A DNA stretch of 7,958 nucleotides from Pelobacter sp. UBA5610 (GCA_002424645.1 DIKU01000116.1:68588-76545); one strand, 5' to 3'; counted from the first letter of the stretch, positions 1-6,726 are shown. Numbers and translations are program-made. Notes: generated from the letters alone by a model not told the origin.

Positions 1-855
1 CCCGATAACAACTGGTATCCGGACCTGGACGATTTGCGGTTGTCGGTGAAGTATAACCCGGCTATTTCCGGCATACTGATTATCAACCCCGACAATCCGA
101 CCGGGTCGGTCTATCCGGAACGTATTCTAAGGGAGATGATCGCCATTGCCCGGGAGTACGATCTGTTTGTGATCTGTGACGAGGTCTACCTGAATATTGT
201 CTATAACGGCCAGTCGACCAAGCCGCTTTCGGATCTCATCGGTGATCTTCCGGGGATGGCCTTGCGTGGCATCAGCAAGGAAGTGCCTTGGCCCGGGGCT
301 CGTTGTGGCTGGATAGAAGTCTACAATGCGGATAGGGATCCCGTTTTCAAACGGTATGTGCAGAGCATACTAAACGCCAAGATGGTTGAGGTCTGTTCCA
401 CCACGTTGCCCCAGAAAGCGATACCCCGAATTCTTGAGCACCCGGAATATCCGGCGTATCTCGACCAGCGTAGAGCGCGTTACGAAAATAACTCCAATAT
501 AGCTTACGAGGTCCTGAAAGATGTTCCCGGGATCAAGGTAAATCGCACCAACGGTGCTTTTTATATGAGTGTCGTGATTAAAGCCGAGCTGCTGACACAT
601 AAACAGACGCTTCCTATTGAAAATACCAAGGTTCGTACGCTGGTCGAAGGGATGGTCAATCAACCGGGGGTATCTCTGGATAAGCGTTTCGTGTACTATC
701 TTCTCGCGTCGACAGGGATATGTGTGGTTCCGTTGTCTTCCTTTTGTACCAAGGAACAGGGTTTCCGCATTACATTGTTGGAGCGCGACGAAAAAGAATT
801 TACCGGAATTTTCCAGAAGATTGCCGACAGTATTACGGCATATCTGAATTCCTGA
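1..855 (+). CDS. PLP-dependent aminotransferase, class I/II (5' end missing)
   Basis: This is the C-terminal 284 residues of a fold-type I PLP aminotransferase; the reading frame is open from base 1, so the start lies left of the window. Visible motifs, numbered from the first residue here, are NPDNPTG at 29-35, the D-E-x-Y cofactor motif (D60, E61, Y63), the S-K pair carrying the likely Schiff-base lysine (S92, K93) followed by PGARCGW, and a GFRIT segment near the end whose Arg256 should bind the substrate carboxylate. These show a catalytically intact transaminase. The family normally has about 400-430 residues, so roughly a third is missing by the window edge, not by mutation. The amino acid substrate cannot be told from this part; alanine- or aspartate-type specificity is possible. 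The next gene starts 45 bases downstream on the same strand, so co-transcription is possible, with no obvious functional link. Confidence 0.9.
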   Translation, partial: PDNNWYPDLDDLRLSVKYNPAISGILIINPDNPTGSVYPERILREMIAIAREYDLFVICDEVYLNIVYNGQSTKPLSDLIGDLPGMALRGISKEVPWPGARCGWIEVYNADRDPVFKRYVQSILNAKMVEVCSTTLPQKAIPRILEHPEYPAYLDQRRARYENNSNIAYEVLKDVPGIKVNRTNGAFYMSVVIKAELLTHKQTLPIENTKVRTLVEGMVNQPGVSLDKRFVYYLLASTGICVVPLSSFCTKEQGFRITLLERDEKEFTGIFQKIADSITAYLNS

Positions 856-900
856 CCCGTCTCAGGAGCCTATCCCTTTGCCGGAGGGGGGCTTGATGGT

Positions 901-1893
901 ATGGAAAAATTTGTCACAGGGGAGCGTATGGACCCGGCCGAAAGCATCAGCGGCGAAGAGTTATTTTCCGTAAGTACGGACTCCCTTCATTTCATGCAAA
1001 AAGCTCCGTGTGATTTGTTTCGTTGCAACCGGAGTGGCGAGTACGTTCTGTTTGTCGCTCAACACGGGAGTTTGGGGCAGCCGGCCATTGATAGTCTGCA
1101 GTTTTATGGTACCGAGCGCCTATATGTGCGGTTGGAGGATGCAGCTTTTTACAGCCGGATATTGCGCTCCCGGCTGGACGATCTCGTGCATAATCCAAAT
1201 GTTGGGGCTTCCGTCAAAGCCAGGGCCGTGCAGGCGGCCTGTCGCGATGTCATGCGTCGGGCTTTTGAGGATCCTCGCGGCCCCTTCATCAAGCAGGCCT
1301 GCGATGTTATCGTACCGACGGTCGATCTCATCGTAAACAATGAAGAAGCAACCAAGCACTTGGTACGGTTGACGGCTTTCGATCATGCCACCTACGTGCA
1401 TTCCACCAATGTCGGTATTTTCGGCGTGGCCCTGGCGCGATTGTTTTTCGGCCGGAACAGCTCGCACGATATGCATAACCTGGGCACCGGTTTTTTTCTG
1501 CACGATATTGGCAAGTGTCGCATACCCCTTGATATTCTGAATAAGCCGGGAAAATTGACGCCGGAAGAACGTCTGGTGGTCAACTGTCATGTTGAGGACG
1601 GTTACAATATCCTTGGTGAAAACGGCATCATTACTGATGAAGCGCGTACCATCATCCTGCAGCATCATGAACGCGACAATGGTACCGGCTACCCACACGG
1701 GAAGCTGGGATCGGATATCCATCCTTATGCGCGGATTTGCCGTATTGCCGACATTTATGAAGCGCTTACTGCCGATCGCCCCTATCACCAACGGCGCACG
1801 ACCTTTGAGGCCCTCAAGATTATGAAAGATCAGGAAGTGGCTGACGTCGATCAGGGAATTTTTGCCCATTTTATCCGTTTGTTTATGAGTTGA
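901..1893 (+). CDS. HD-GYP domain protein, putative cyclic-di-GMP phosphodiesterase
   Basis: The 330-residue protein has an unassigned N-terminal region (about 1-130) and a C-terminal HD-GYP domain (about 155-315). HD-GYP enzymes hydrolyse cyclic di-GMP using a di- or tri-metal site. Likely metal ligands are all present: H167, H201-D202 (in the HDIGK motif), H230, H255-H256 and D284. The signature reads HHERDNGTGYP at 255-265, with Asn where the classic HHExxDGxGYP has Asp, a substitution also seen in other family members. The position four residues before H167 is Ala163, where tri-metal members carry Glu, so a two-metal site is more likely. No membrane segment or receiver domain is seen, so it is probably cytosolic. 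A purine-rich GGAGGGGGG at 883-891 supports the start at 901. An ATG at 928 with GGGGAG just upstream is an alternative. An out-of-frame ATG at 896 opens only a 26-codon frame. Confidence 0.93.
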   Translation: MEKFVTGERMDPAESISGEELFSVSTDSLHFMQKAPCDLFRCNRSGEYVLFVAQHGSLGQPAIDSLQFYGTERLYVRLEDAAFYSRILRSRLDDLVHNPNVGASVKARAVQAACRDVMRRAFEDPRGPFIKQACDVIVPTVDLIVNNEEATKHLVRLTAFDHATYVHSTNVGIFGVALARLFFGRNSSHDMHNLGTGFFLHDIGKCRIPLDILNKPGKLTPEERLVVNCHVEDGYNILGENGIITDEARTIILQHHERDNGTGYPHGKLGSDIHPYARICRIADIYEALTADRPYHQRRTTFEALKIMKDQEVADVDQGIFAHFIRLFMS

Positions 1894-1923
1894 CCTGACG
1901 TTGTTCTCCGGAGAGGAAACCTT

Positions 1924-1952
1924 TTGACTTCCGTCAGCGCCCTCTCGATTAT
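1924..1952 (+). promoter_or_regulatory. Candidate sigma-70 promoter for atpZI
   Basis: TTGACT (1924-1929) is separated by 17 bases from GATTAT (1947-1952). The -35 matches consensus at 5 of 6 bases and the -10 at 4 of 6. It lies in the gap between the HD-GYP gene and atpZ, and would start transcription near 1959, giving a leader of about 100 bases. This is a prediction from sequence match only. Confidence 0.45.
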
Positions 1953-1980
1953 ACGGGCTTGAAGGTATCCTTTCAAAAGT

Positions 1981-1997
1981 GTACCCCGGCGGGGTAC
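1981..1997. repeat. Perfect inverted repeat (hairpin) in the atpZ leader
   Basis: GTACCCC (1981-1987) is followed by a GGC loop and the exact complement GGGGTAC (1991-1997). The 7-bp GC-rich stem with a 3-base loop lies about 65 bases upstream of atpZ and downstream of the candidate promoter. There is no T-run after it, so it is not an intrinsic terminator. It could be a leader hairpin or, being symmetric DNA, a protein-binding site. Confidence 0.6.
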
Positions 1998-2062
1998 TGA
2001 TGAAGGGCTGCGGTGATAACGGGAATCCTCAGTATTTCCATGCTACTTGGATAGTGGTAAAT

Positions 2063-2311
2063 ATGGCGGAAAACAAACAACAGCTGTTTAAATCTCTAGG
2101 GTTTCTATCCGGAGTCGGTATTTCTCTGGTGGCGGCGACCTTGATAGGGCTGTTTATGGGCTATTATCTCGATCGCTGGCTGGGTACTTCCCCGTGGTTG
2201 ACGTTGCTGTTTCTCGGCTTCGGGATTGCCGCCGGGTTTCGTAATATTTTTATCCTTACCCGGCGCGAATTGCGCCGACAGGGGGAGGAAGAGCATGAAG
2301 AACGGAGATGA
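2063..2311 (+). CDS. atpZ: AtpZ-type small membrane protein linked to F1F0 ATP synthase
   Basis: The 82-residue product has two hydrophobic segments (about 13-34 and 43-64) joined by the LDRWLGTSPW turn, then a charged tail rich in Arg and Glu. The GYYLDRWLGTSPWLTLLFLG region is typical of the AtpZ/AtpI-like family usually found at the head of atp operons. Family knowledge: AtpZ works with AtpI in the membrane, reported as aiding c-ring assembly and/or Mg2+/Ca2+ supply. The start at 2063 (MAENKQQ) fits the family length. The frame stays open back to a GTG at 1979, but that would add 28 residues lacking family character; an in-frame GTG at 2054 is another option. The Shine-Dalgarno is weak here. 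The gene overlaps atpI by 17 bases, so the two are translationally linked. Confidence 0.85.
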   Translation: MAENKQQLFKSLGFLSGVGISLVAATLIGLFMGYYLDRWLGTSPWLTLLFLGFGIAAGFRNIFILTRRELRRQGEEEHEERR

Positions 2312-2666
2312 CCAGCTTATACGGGATATGGCCCGGCGCAACTGGTTTATCCTCTGTTTGATGGTACTGGTCAGCACGCTATGGAGGACGCCTCCCGTTA
2401 CGGTTGGAGTGCTTGGGGGCGGACTCGTGGTCATTGCCGGTTTTCATGCCTTGCATCGCTCCCTCAAACGACTTCTTTTGATGCCGGGTCAGAAATCGGG
2501 ATTAGCCTTTCAAGGGGGTACGCTGGTCAGATTATTCTGTTTGGCCGGCGCCATTTTTGTTTTGGTAGGGCCGCTTAAAGCCTCGCCTCTGGCTCTGATC
2601 GCGGGACTTTCCGTGGTTGTTGCCAACCTGCTGTGGACGACAGTATCCCGAAGTCTGTCATGGTGA
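2295..2666 (+). CDS. atpI: AtpI, F-type ATP synthase assembly protein (ATP synthase subunit I)
   Basis: The 123-residue protein has four predicted membrane segments (about 17-30, 35-53, 76-93 and 96-115), with a basic loop HRSLKRLLL between the second and third. Length and topology fit the ATP synthase I family, which assists c-ring assembly of F0 in the inner membrane. The start at 2295 is preceded by an excellent GGAGGAAG (2284-2291) that lies inside the end of atpZ. The frame continues upstream to an ATG at 2226, but those 23 residues are the out-of-frame shadow of atpZ. In Geobacter-type genomes atpI is usually followed by atpB and atpE. Here neither follows, and 190 bases separate it from an unrelated gene. 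The assignment rests on hydropathy and the atpZ neighbour more than on a signature motif. Confidence 0.8.
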   Translation: MKNGDDQLIRDMARRNWFILCLMVLVSTLWRTPPVTVGVLGGGLVVIAGFHALHRSLKRLLLMPGQKSGLAFQGGTLVRLFCLAGAIFVLVGPLKASPLALIAGLSVVVANLLWTTVSRSLSW

Positions 2667-2780
2667 TAACCGGGCAGGCATGATTATGGTTATACCTTTC
2701 CCGGATGACCTTTCTCGGTTTTTGTAAAAAACCCGCCAATTTTAATAATTTACTTCTGTAAATCATTCCGTCACCCTCGA

Positions 2781-2810
2781 TTCCCCAAATACCTTTCCTG
2801 ATGCTATAAT
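2781..2810 (+). promoter_or_regulatory. Extended -10 promoter for the zinc-ribbon/archease/rtcB operon
   Basis: A perfect TATAAT (2805-2810) is preceded by TG one base away (2802-2803), the extended -10 pattern that tolerates a poor -35. The best -35 candidate is a weak TTCCCC at 2781-2786, with an 18-base spacer. Transcription would begin near 2817, about 40 bases before the zinc-ribbon gene. No enhancer-dependent (-24/-12) element or RtcR-like regulator is seen, unlike the E. coli rtcBA arrangement. Confidence 0.6.
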
Positions 2811-2856
2811 CAATAGTAGAAAGACCCTAAAAATTCCTCGGGAAAGGGGTTCAAGT

Positions 2857-3375
2857 ATGCAAAAAGAGAGCGAAAAATTCGGCATCAGTGACAAACGTGG
2901 ACGCCGTGAAACCAGTTCCGATCCTTACATCCAGGCGCAGGGGTTGCCGGAACCAACAATCTGCACAGGCTGCAAGGCTGTCTATCGTCACAAGCGATGG
3001 GGCTTCGATGCGGATGCGTTCGAGCATCTTTCCCTGGATAAAGGGGTTGCCAGGCAGTTGTGCCCGGCCTGTCGCAAGATTGAGGACAAGTATGCAGAAG
3101 GTTACGTGACTTTGCGCGGCTCCTACTTGTGGGCACATGAGGAGGAAATTCGAAACATTTTGCGCAACGAAGAAAGCAAGGCTATGGCCAAAAATCCGCT
3201 GGAACGGATTATCCGGATGGAGCGTGACGGCGACGACCTGTTGATAGAAACAACGGAGGAAAAACTTGCCGAGCACCTCGGACGCGCTCTTCACAAATCC
3301 CATCAGGGTGAACTTAAAGTGGTCTGGACGGATGATCATTCCAGGTGCCGTGTCACTTGGCAGCGTGAAGGGTGA
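2857..3375 (+). CDS. BCAM0308-type zinc-ribbon protein
   Basis: This 172-residue soluble protein has a four-cysteine zinc-ribbon: CTGC at 36-39 and CPAC at 69-72. It is flanked by a basic N-terminus and the pattern DPYIQAQGLPEPTIC. The middle (GYVTLRGSYLWAHEEEI, then IRNEES-like residues) and the C-terminal alpha/beta part (about 115-170, ending in RVTWQR) match my memory of the bacterial 'BCAM0308 family', whose ribbon resembles the N-terminal region of the ribosome-export factor NMD3. Its biochemical role is not established. The start at 2857 has GGAAAGGGG (2841-2849) about 7 bases upstream. Its stop is 3 bases from the archease start, so the two are almost certainly co-transcribed with rtcB. 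An RNA or ribosome-related role is an inference from this neighbourhood and the ribbon. Confidence 0.8.
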   Translation: MQKESEKFGISDKRGRRETSSDPYIQAQGLPEPTICTGCKAVYRHKRWGFDADAFEHLSLDKGVARQLCPACRKIEDKYAEGYVTLRGSYLWAHEEEIRNILRNEESKAMAKNPLERIIRMERDGDDLLIETTEEKLAEHLGRALHKSHQGELKVVWTDDHSRCRVTWQREG

Positions 3376-3378
3376 TTT

Positions 3379-3858
3379 ATGACAGCAGACCAAAAGGTCC
3401 GGCCATGGCCAGCGGGGATGTCCGGGCCGGCTAAAAAGGAAGGCGGCGCAGCCGCCTTTCGGCTTTTGGAGCACACCGCCGATATGGGTATCGAAGCCCA
3501 GGCTGCAAGCTGTGAGGAGTTGTTCGTGCAGGCGGCCAAAGGGTTATTGGTTGTCTTGGCGGGCGGGGGAGAAACCCGGTGTCCGGTTCAAGACGTCACG
3601 CTTGAAGTTCGTGCCGGAGATGTCGAGGAGTTGCTGGTTGTCTGGCTCAACGAGTTGCTTTACCTGATTCAGACCAAGGGGATGTGGCCGCAGAATATAG
3701 AGCTGGTCGATATGCGATCCGATCATCTGGAGGCGAAATTGCTGATGGCGCCTCTGACCGGTCAACCCCAGAGGGAAGTCAAAGCCGCAACTTATCACCA
3801 TCTTATGGTCAGCTGTCGACAAGGTTTCTGGCGGGCGCGGGTTTATCTCGATCTTTAG
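3379..3858 (+). CDS. Archease, RtcB-activating protein
   Basis: Archease promotes guanylylation and multiple turnover of the RNA ligase RtcB and widens its nucleotide use. Family hallmarks are clear in the 159 residues: LEHTADMGIEA at 30-40 (H32, D35), the DVEELLVVWLNELLY helix at 81-95, EVKAATYHHL at 133-142, and a C-terminal YLDL whose D158 corresponds to the essential C-terminal Asp. The HTAD Asp and this C-terminal Asp form the metal site in characterised archeases. Archeases usually have about 140 residues; here an unconserved, low-complexity N-terminal stretch of about 26 residues precedes the domain. The start at 3379 has GAAGGG (3367-3372) at good spacing, while an internal ATG at 3418 would give a more typical length. 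It lies between the zinc-ribbon gene and rtcB, matching its known partner. Confidence 0.95.
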   Translation: MTADQKVRPWPAGMSGPAKKEGGAAAFRLLEHTADMGIEAQAASCEELFVQAAKGLLVVLAGGGETRCPVQDVTLEVRAGDVEELLVVWLNELLYLIQTKGMWPQNIELVDMRSDHLEAKLLMAPLTGQPQREVKAATYHHLMVSCRQGFWRARVYLDL

Positions 3859-3896
3859 ACCGTTATAGGACCATGCGACCAGGGAAGGTAGACATT

Positions 3897-5339
3897 ATGA
3901 CCGTGAAGGTGCAACAGATCGATGCGTGTCGCTGGCGCATACCTCGAGAAGGGGATATGCGTACCGACGGCCTGGTTTTCGCCAGCCGCGCCATGATGGC
4001 GGCATTGCAGAAGGAGCAGGCTCTTGAACAGGTACGCAATGTCGCGACCTTGCCTGGCATTGTCGGACCCTCTTTGGCCATGCCGGATATTCATTGGGGC
4101 TATGGTTTTCCCATCGGCGGCGTGGCGGCATTCGATCCCGATGAGGGAGTCGTCTCCCCCGGGGGGGTCGGCTATGATATTAACTGCGGGGTGCGCCTGC
4201 TGCGTTCCGATCTGGAAGTACAGCAGGTGCGACCGCATCTGCAGCAGTTGGCAGATGCCCTGTTTCGCAACGTGCCTTCCGGGGTCGGTTCCCATCGACG
4301 CGATCTTAAATTGAGTGTTGCGGAAGAGCGCAGGGTCCTGCAGCAAGGAGCCCGCTGGGTGGTAAATCGCGGCATGGGTAGCGAGCAGGATCTGCAGCAT
4401 ATCGAGGCAGGTGGGTGCATCGATGGCGCCGATCCGGAACTGCTTTCAGACCGAGCGCTGGAACGGGGGCGTGACCAGCTCGGGACTCTCGGCTCAGGCA
4501 ACCACTTTCTGGAAGTGCAGATGGTGGAAGAGATTCGGGAACCGGAACTGGCGCAGGTGCTGGGATTGTTCCCGGGGCAGGTGACGGTGACGATCCATAC
4601 CGGCAGCCGCGGCCTCGGTTATCAGGTGTGCGACGATTATCTGCGGATCATGCTGCGGGCGGCGGCCAAGTACGGTATAAAGCTGCCGGACCGGCAGTTG
4701 TGTTGCGCACCGCTTGGCAGCCCGGAAGGTCGGCAGTATCTTGCCGCCATGGCTTGCGCGGCCAATTTTGCGTTTGCCAACCGCCAATTGATTACCGCCT
4801 GGGTGCGCGAATCGTTCGAACAGGTGCTTGGACAAAACGCCGAGGCGTTGCGTTTGTCCCTGATCTATGACGTCTGTCACAATATCGCCAAGTGGGAACA
4901 CCATATGGTGGAAGGGGTGCGGCGCCGGCTTTGCGTGCATCGCAAGGGGGCCACGCGCGCCTTTCCCCCCGGTCATGCCGAGGTTCCCGCATGTTATCGT
5001 GCCATAGGTCAACCGGTGCTGATTCCAGGCGATATGGGACGCTATTCCTATGTGCTGGTCGGGACCGCCGGCGGATACGAGCAGACCTTCGGTTCTACCT
5101 GTCACGGTGCGGGTCGCGTGCTGTCGCGTCATGCGGCCAAAAAAGTGGCCCGGGGCCGCAATATCGAGGCAGAACTCGCCGCGCGTGGCATTGTGCTGCG
5201 GGCTGCCGAGCGTGGCACCGTGGCCGAGGAAATCTCGGAGGCGTATAAGGATGTTTCGGAGGTGGTGGAGGTGGTGCAACAGGCCGGCATCGGTCGCATC
5301 GTTGCGCGCTTGCGGCCGCTGGCGGTGGTTAAGGGGTAA
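3897..5339 (+). CDS. rtcB: RtcB, 3'-phosphate/5'-hydroxyl RNA ligase
   Basis: RtcB joins RNA ends bearing 2',3'-cyclic phosphate or 3'-phosphate to 5'-OH ends using GTP and Mn2+, in RNA repair or splicing. The 480 residues match archaeal-type RtcB in length. Expected active-site residues are present: D94 and C97 in GYDINCGVR, H203 in GNHFLEV, H234 in HTGSRG, H328 in CHNI, and the guanylylated histidine H403 in the CHGAGR motif. Their spacing is almost that of Pyrococcus horikoshii RtcB (D95, C98, H203, H234, H329, H404), as I recall those positions. The start at 3897 has GGGAAGG (3882-3888) well placed. An in-frame ATG at 3873 would add 8 residues and has a poorly spaced AGGA. It lies 38 bases after archease, with the epimerase gene 14 bases downstream, so it is a mid-operon gene. 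No residue is missing; it should be active. Confidence 0.98.
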   Translation: MTVKVQQIDACRWRIPREGDMRTDGLVFASRAMMAALQKEQALEQVRNVATLPGIVGPSLAMPDIHWGYGFPIGGVAAFDPDEGVVSPGGVGYDINCGVRLLRSDLEVQQVRPHLQQLADALFRNVPSGVGSHRRDLKLSVAEERRVLQQGARWVVNRGMGSEQDLQHIEAGGCIDGADPELLSDRALERGRDQLGTLGSGNHFLEVQMVEEIREPELAQVLGLFPGQVTVTIHTGSRGLGYQVCDDYLRIMLRAAAKYGIKLPDRQLCCAPLGSPEGRQYLAAMACAANFAFANRQLITAWVRESFEQVLGQNAEALRLSLIYDVCHNIAKWEHHMVEGVRRRLCVHRKGATRAFPPGHAEVPACYRAIGQPVLIPGDMGRYSYVLVGTAGGYEQTFGSTCHGAGRVLSRHAAKKVARGRNIEAELAARGIVLRAAERGTVAEEISEAYKDVSEVVEVVQQAGIGRIVARLRPLAVVKG

Positions 5340-5353
5340 GCACGGAGGACCTC

Positions 5354-6247
5354 ATGCAGGTATTTGTTACAGGCGCAACCGGATTTGTCGGTCGCGAAGT
5401 CACCCGGCAATTGCTGTCCGCCGGGCATGAGCCGGTGTGCCTGGTGCGGTCCGGCTCCGAGGGAAAACTTCTGCCGGGGGTAACAGGGGTGCGATTCGGG
5501 GACGTGACTCAGCCGGAGACCTTACAGGGAGCCTTGGCTGGATGCGAGGCCGTCGTACATCTGGTAGGGATTATTCGCGAGTATCCGCGACAGGGAATTA
5601 CGTTTGACCGTCTACATCGTCAGGCCACGGCGCACATGGTTGACGCGGCACAGGCTCAAAAGGTCAGACGTTTTGTACTGATGAGCAGCAACGGCGCCAG
5701 TATCGACGGCCGTACCGCCTATTATCGCAGCAAGGGACAGGCGGAAGCGCTTGTTAAAAAATCAACTCTTGATTGGACCATCTTCCGCCCCTCGGTCATG
5801 TACGGTGCCGAGGATAATTTCTGCACCTTACTGGCCGGTATGGTGCGTATTCTGCCATTGGTGCCGGTATTGGGCGATGGGTGCTATCGCCTGGCGCCGG
5901 TAGCCGTGGAGGAGGTTGCCGCCAGTATCGTTGCCTGCCTTGGTCGTTCCGATGCCGCTGGTGAAACCTTTCATTGTTGCGGCGGGCAAAGCGTAACTTA
6001 CGATGAACTTCTCGATATTATCGGTGGCATACTGCACCGCCGCAAGGTGGTCAAGATTCACCAGCCGATCTGGATGGTAAAGCCGCTTCTGGCCAGCCTT
6101 CAGGCTGTGCCGGGTTGTCCTCTGACCGTCGATCAGCTGCAGATGTTGCTGGCCGGCAATGTCTGTGACCCGCATCCCTGGCAAACATTTTTCAGTCTCA
6201 AGGATTGTCCTCTGGAGGATGGTTTGCGTCGTGCCCTCGCCCGCTGA
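5354..6247 (+). CDS. NAD(P)-binding epimerase/reductase, NDUFA9-like atypical SDR
   Basis: The 297-residue protein is an extended/atypical short-chain dehydrogenase. It has an N-terminal Rossmann dinucleotide motif TGATGFVG (6-13; G7, G10, G13), a beta-4 segment VVHLVGI (67-73), a YxxxK pair (Y123, K127), and FRPSVMYG at 145-151. This pattern resembles bacterial homologues of the complex I accessory subunit NDUFA9, often annotated 'complex I NDUFA9 subunit family' or NAD-dependent epimerase. The substrate is unknown, and several NDUFA9-like proteins bind NADPH without clear catalysis. No membrane segment or signal peptide is evident. The start at 5354 follows GGAGG (5344-5348), 14 bases after rtcB, so it is probably in the same transcript. 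Its last 50 bases overlap, on the opposite strand, the end of the Fe-S scaffold gene, and no separate terminator is seen between them. Confidence 0.88.
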   Translation: MQVFVTGATGFVGREVTRQLLSAGHEPVCLVRSGSEGKLLPGVTGVRFGDVTQPETLQGALAGCEAVVHLVGIIREYPRQGITFDRLHRQATAHMVDAAQAQKVRRFVLMSSNGASIDGRTAYYRSKGQAEALVKKSTLDWTIFRPSVMYGAEDNFCTLLAGMVRILPLVPVLGDGCYRLAPVAVEEVAASIVACLGRSDAAGETFHCCGGQSVTYDELLDIIGGILHRRKVVKIHQPIWMVKPLLASLQAVPGCPLTVDQLQMLLAGNVCDPHPWQTFFSLKDCPLEDGLRRALAR

Positions 6248-6629
6248 CGACGGCATCGGGAGGGCGATCTCCTGCCAGATACACCCGCAGGGCCGCTTTA
6301 AGAGCGCCCACCGCCAGGTTGGAACAGTGCATCTTTTGCGGCGGCAGCCCGCCCAGGGCCTCAGCGACCTGTTTTTCGGTCAATGCCATAGCCTCGTCAA
6401 GGGTGCGGCCGATAGTCATTTCACTGGTGATGGACGCGGTTGCGATGGCGGCGGCGCAGCCCATTACCTTGTATTTCATGTCCCGGATGACGCCCTGGTC
6501 GATCTTCAAAAATACCAGCAGACAGTCACCGCAGGTGGGATCGCCATATTGAACCGCCACGCTGGGGTTTTCAAGATAACCGACGTTGCGTGGTCGGGTG
6601 AAGTGGTCCATGACTTGTTTGCTGTACAT
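6198..6629 (-). CDS. IscU/NifU-type Fe-S cluster assembly scaffold
   Basis: The product is a 143-residue scaffold on which sulfide and iron are assembled into [2Fe-2S]/[4Fe-4S] clusters before transfer to target proteins. The three cluster cysteines are C33 (in PTCGD, with conserved D35), C58 (in MGCAAAIATAS) and C102 (in GLPPQKMHCS). The start MYSKQVMDHF is typical. C36 is an extra cysteine next to the first ligand. The fold ends near residue 118 (LRVYLAG), leaving a polar tail of about 24 residues rich in Gly, Pro and Asp that is not typical. That tail is encoded in the part overlapping the 3' end of the opposite epimerase gene. The start at 6629 has AGAGGAA (6639-6645) upstream; longer frames up to 6728 run through the promoter. 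There is no cysteine desulfurase in the window, and the Nfu or BFD domains of full-length NifU are absent. Confidence 0.93.
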   Translation of the reverse strand: MYSKQVMDHFTRPRNVGYLENPSVAVQYGDPTCGDCLLVFLKIDQGVIRDMKYKVMGCAAAIATASITSEMTIGRTLDEAMALTEKQVAEALGGLPPQKMHCSNLAVGALKAALRVYLAGDRPPDAVVSGRGHDANHPPEDNP

Positions 6630-6681
6630 AGTACATTCCTCTGGGTATGCCTGTGGCAAAAGCGACGGTTTCCGATGGCTG

Positions 6682-6710
6682 ATCTTAAGGGGGTGGACGG
6701 GGCAAGTCAA
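6682..6710 (-). promoter_or_regulatory. Sigma-70 promoter for the Fe-S scaffold gene
   Basis: Reading the minus strand, TTGACT (6710-6705) is followed after exactly 17 bases by TAAGAT (6687-6682). The -35 matches at 5 of 6 bases, the -10 at 4 of 6, and the spacing is ideal. Transcription would begin near 6675, giving a leader of about 45 bases. It lies just downstream of the doxX terminator, consistent with an independent transcript. Confidence 0.65.
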
Positions 6711-6726
6711 GCCGGGCATTCCCCAC

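Noticed and set aside
896..908. Identical ATGGTATGGAAAA at the starts of the HD-GYP gene and the JAMM gene (7547-7559)
   Set aside because: A 13-base match at two start sites is most simply chance. The upstream out-of-frame ATG opens only 26- and 18-codon frames, too little to claim a leader peptide.
1120..1869. Minus-strand open frame of 249 codons
   Set aside because: It is fully antisense to the HD-GYP gene, whose motifs are complete. The translated product shows no domain, and no fitting ribosome binding site was seen.
2716..2735. Hairpin GGTTTTT/AAAAACC downstream of atpI as a terminator
   Set aside because: The stem is almost all A-T with no GC-rich core, and no T-run follows on the plus strand.
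3684..3896. N-terminal extension of RtcB by 71 codons into archease
   Set aside because: The frame is merely open there. The overlapping archease is intact, and starting at 3897 gives the family length and the active-site numbering of characterised RtcB.
4494..5279. Minus-strand open frame of 261 codons
   Set aside because: It is antisense to rtcB and has the His/Gly-rich composition typical of a shadow of a GC-biased coding strand.
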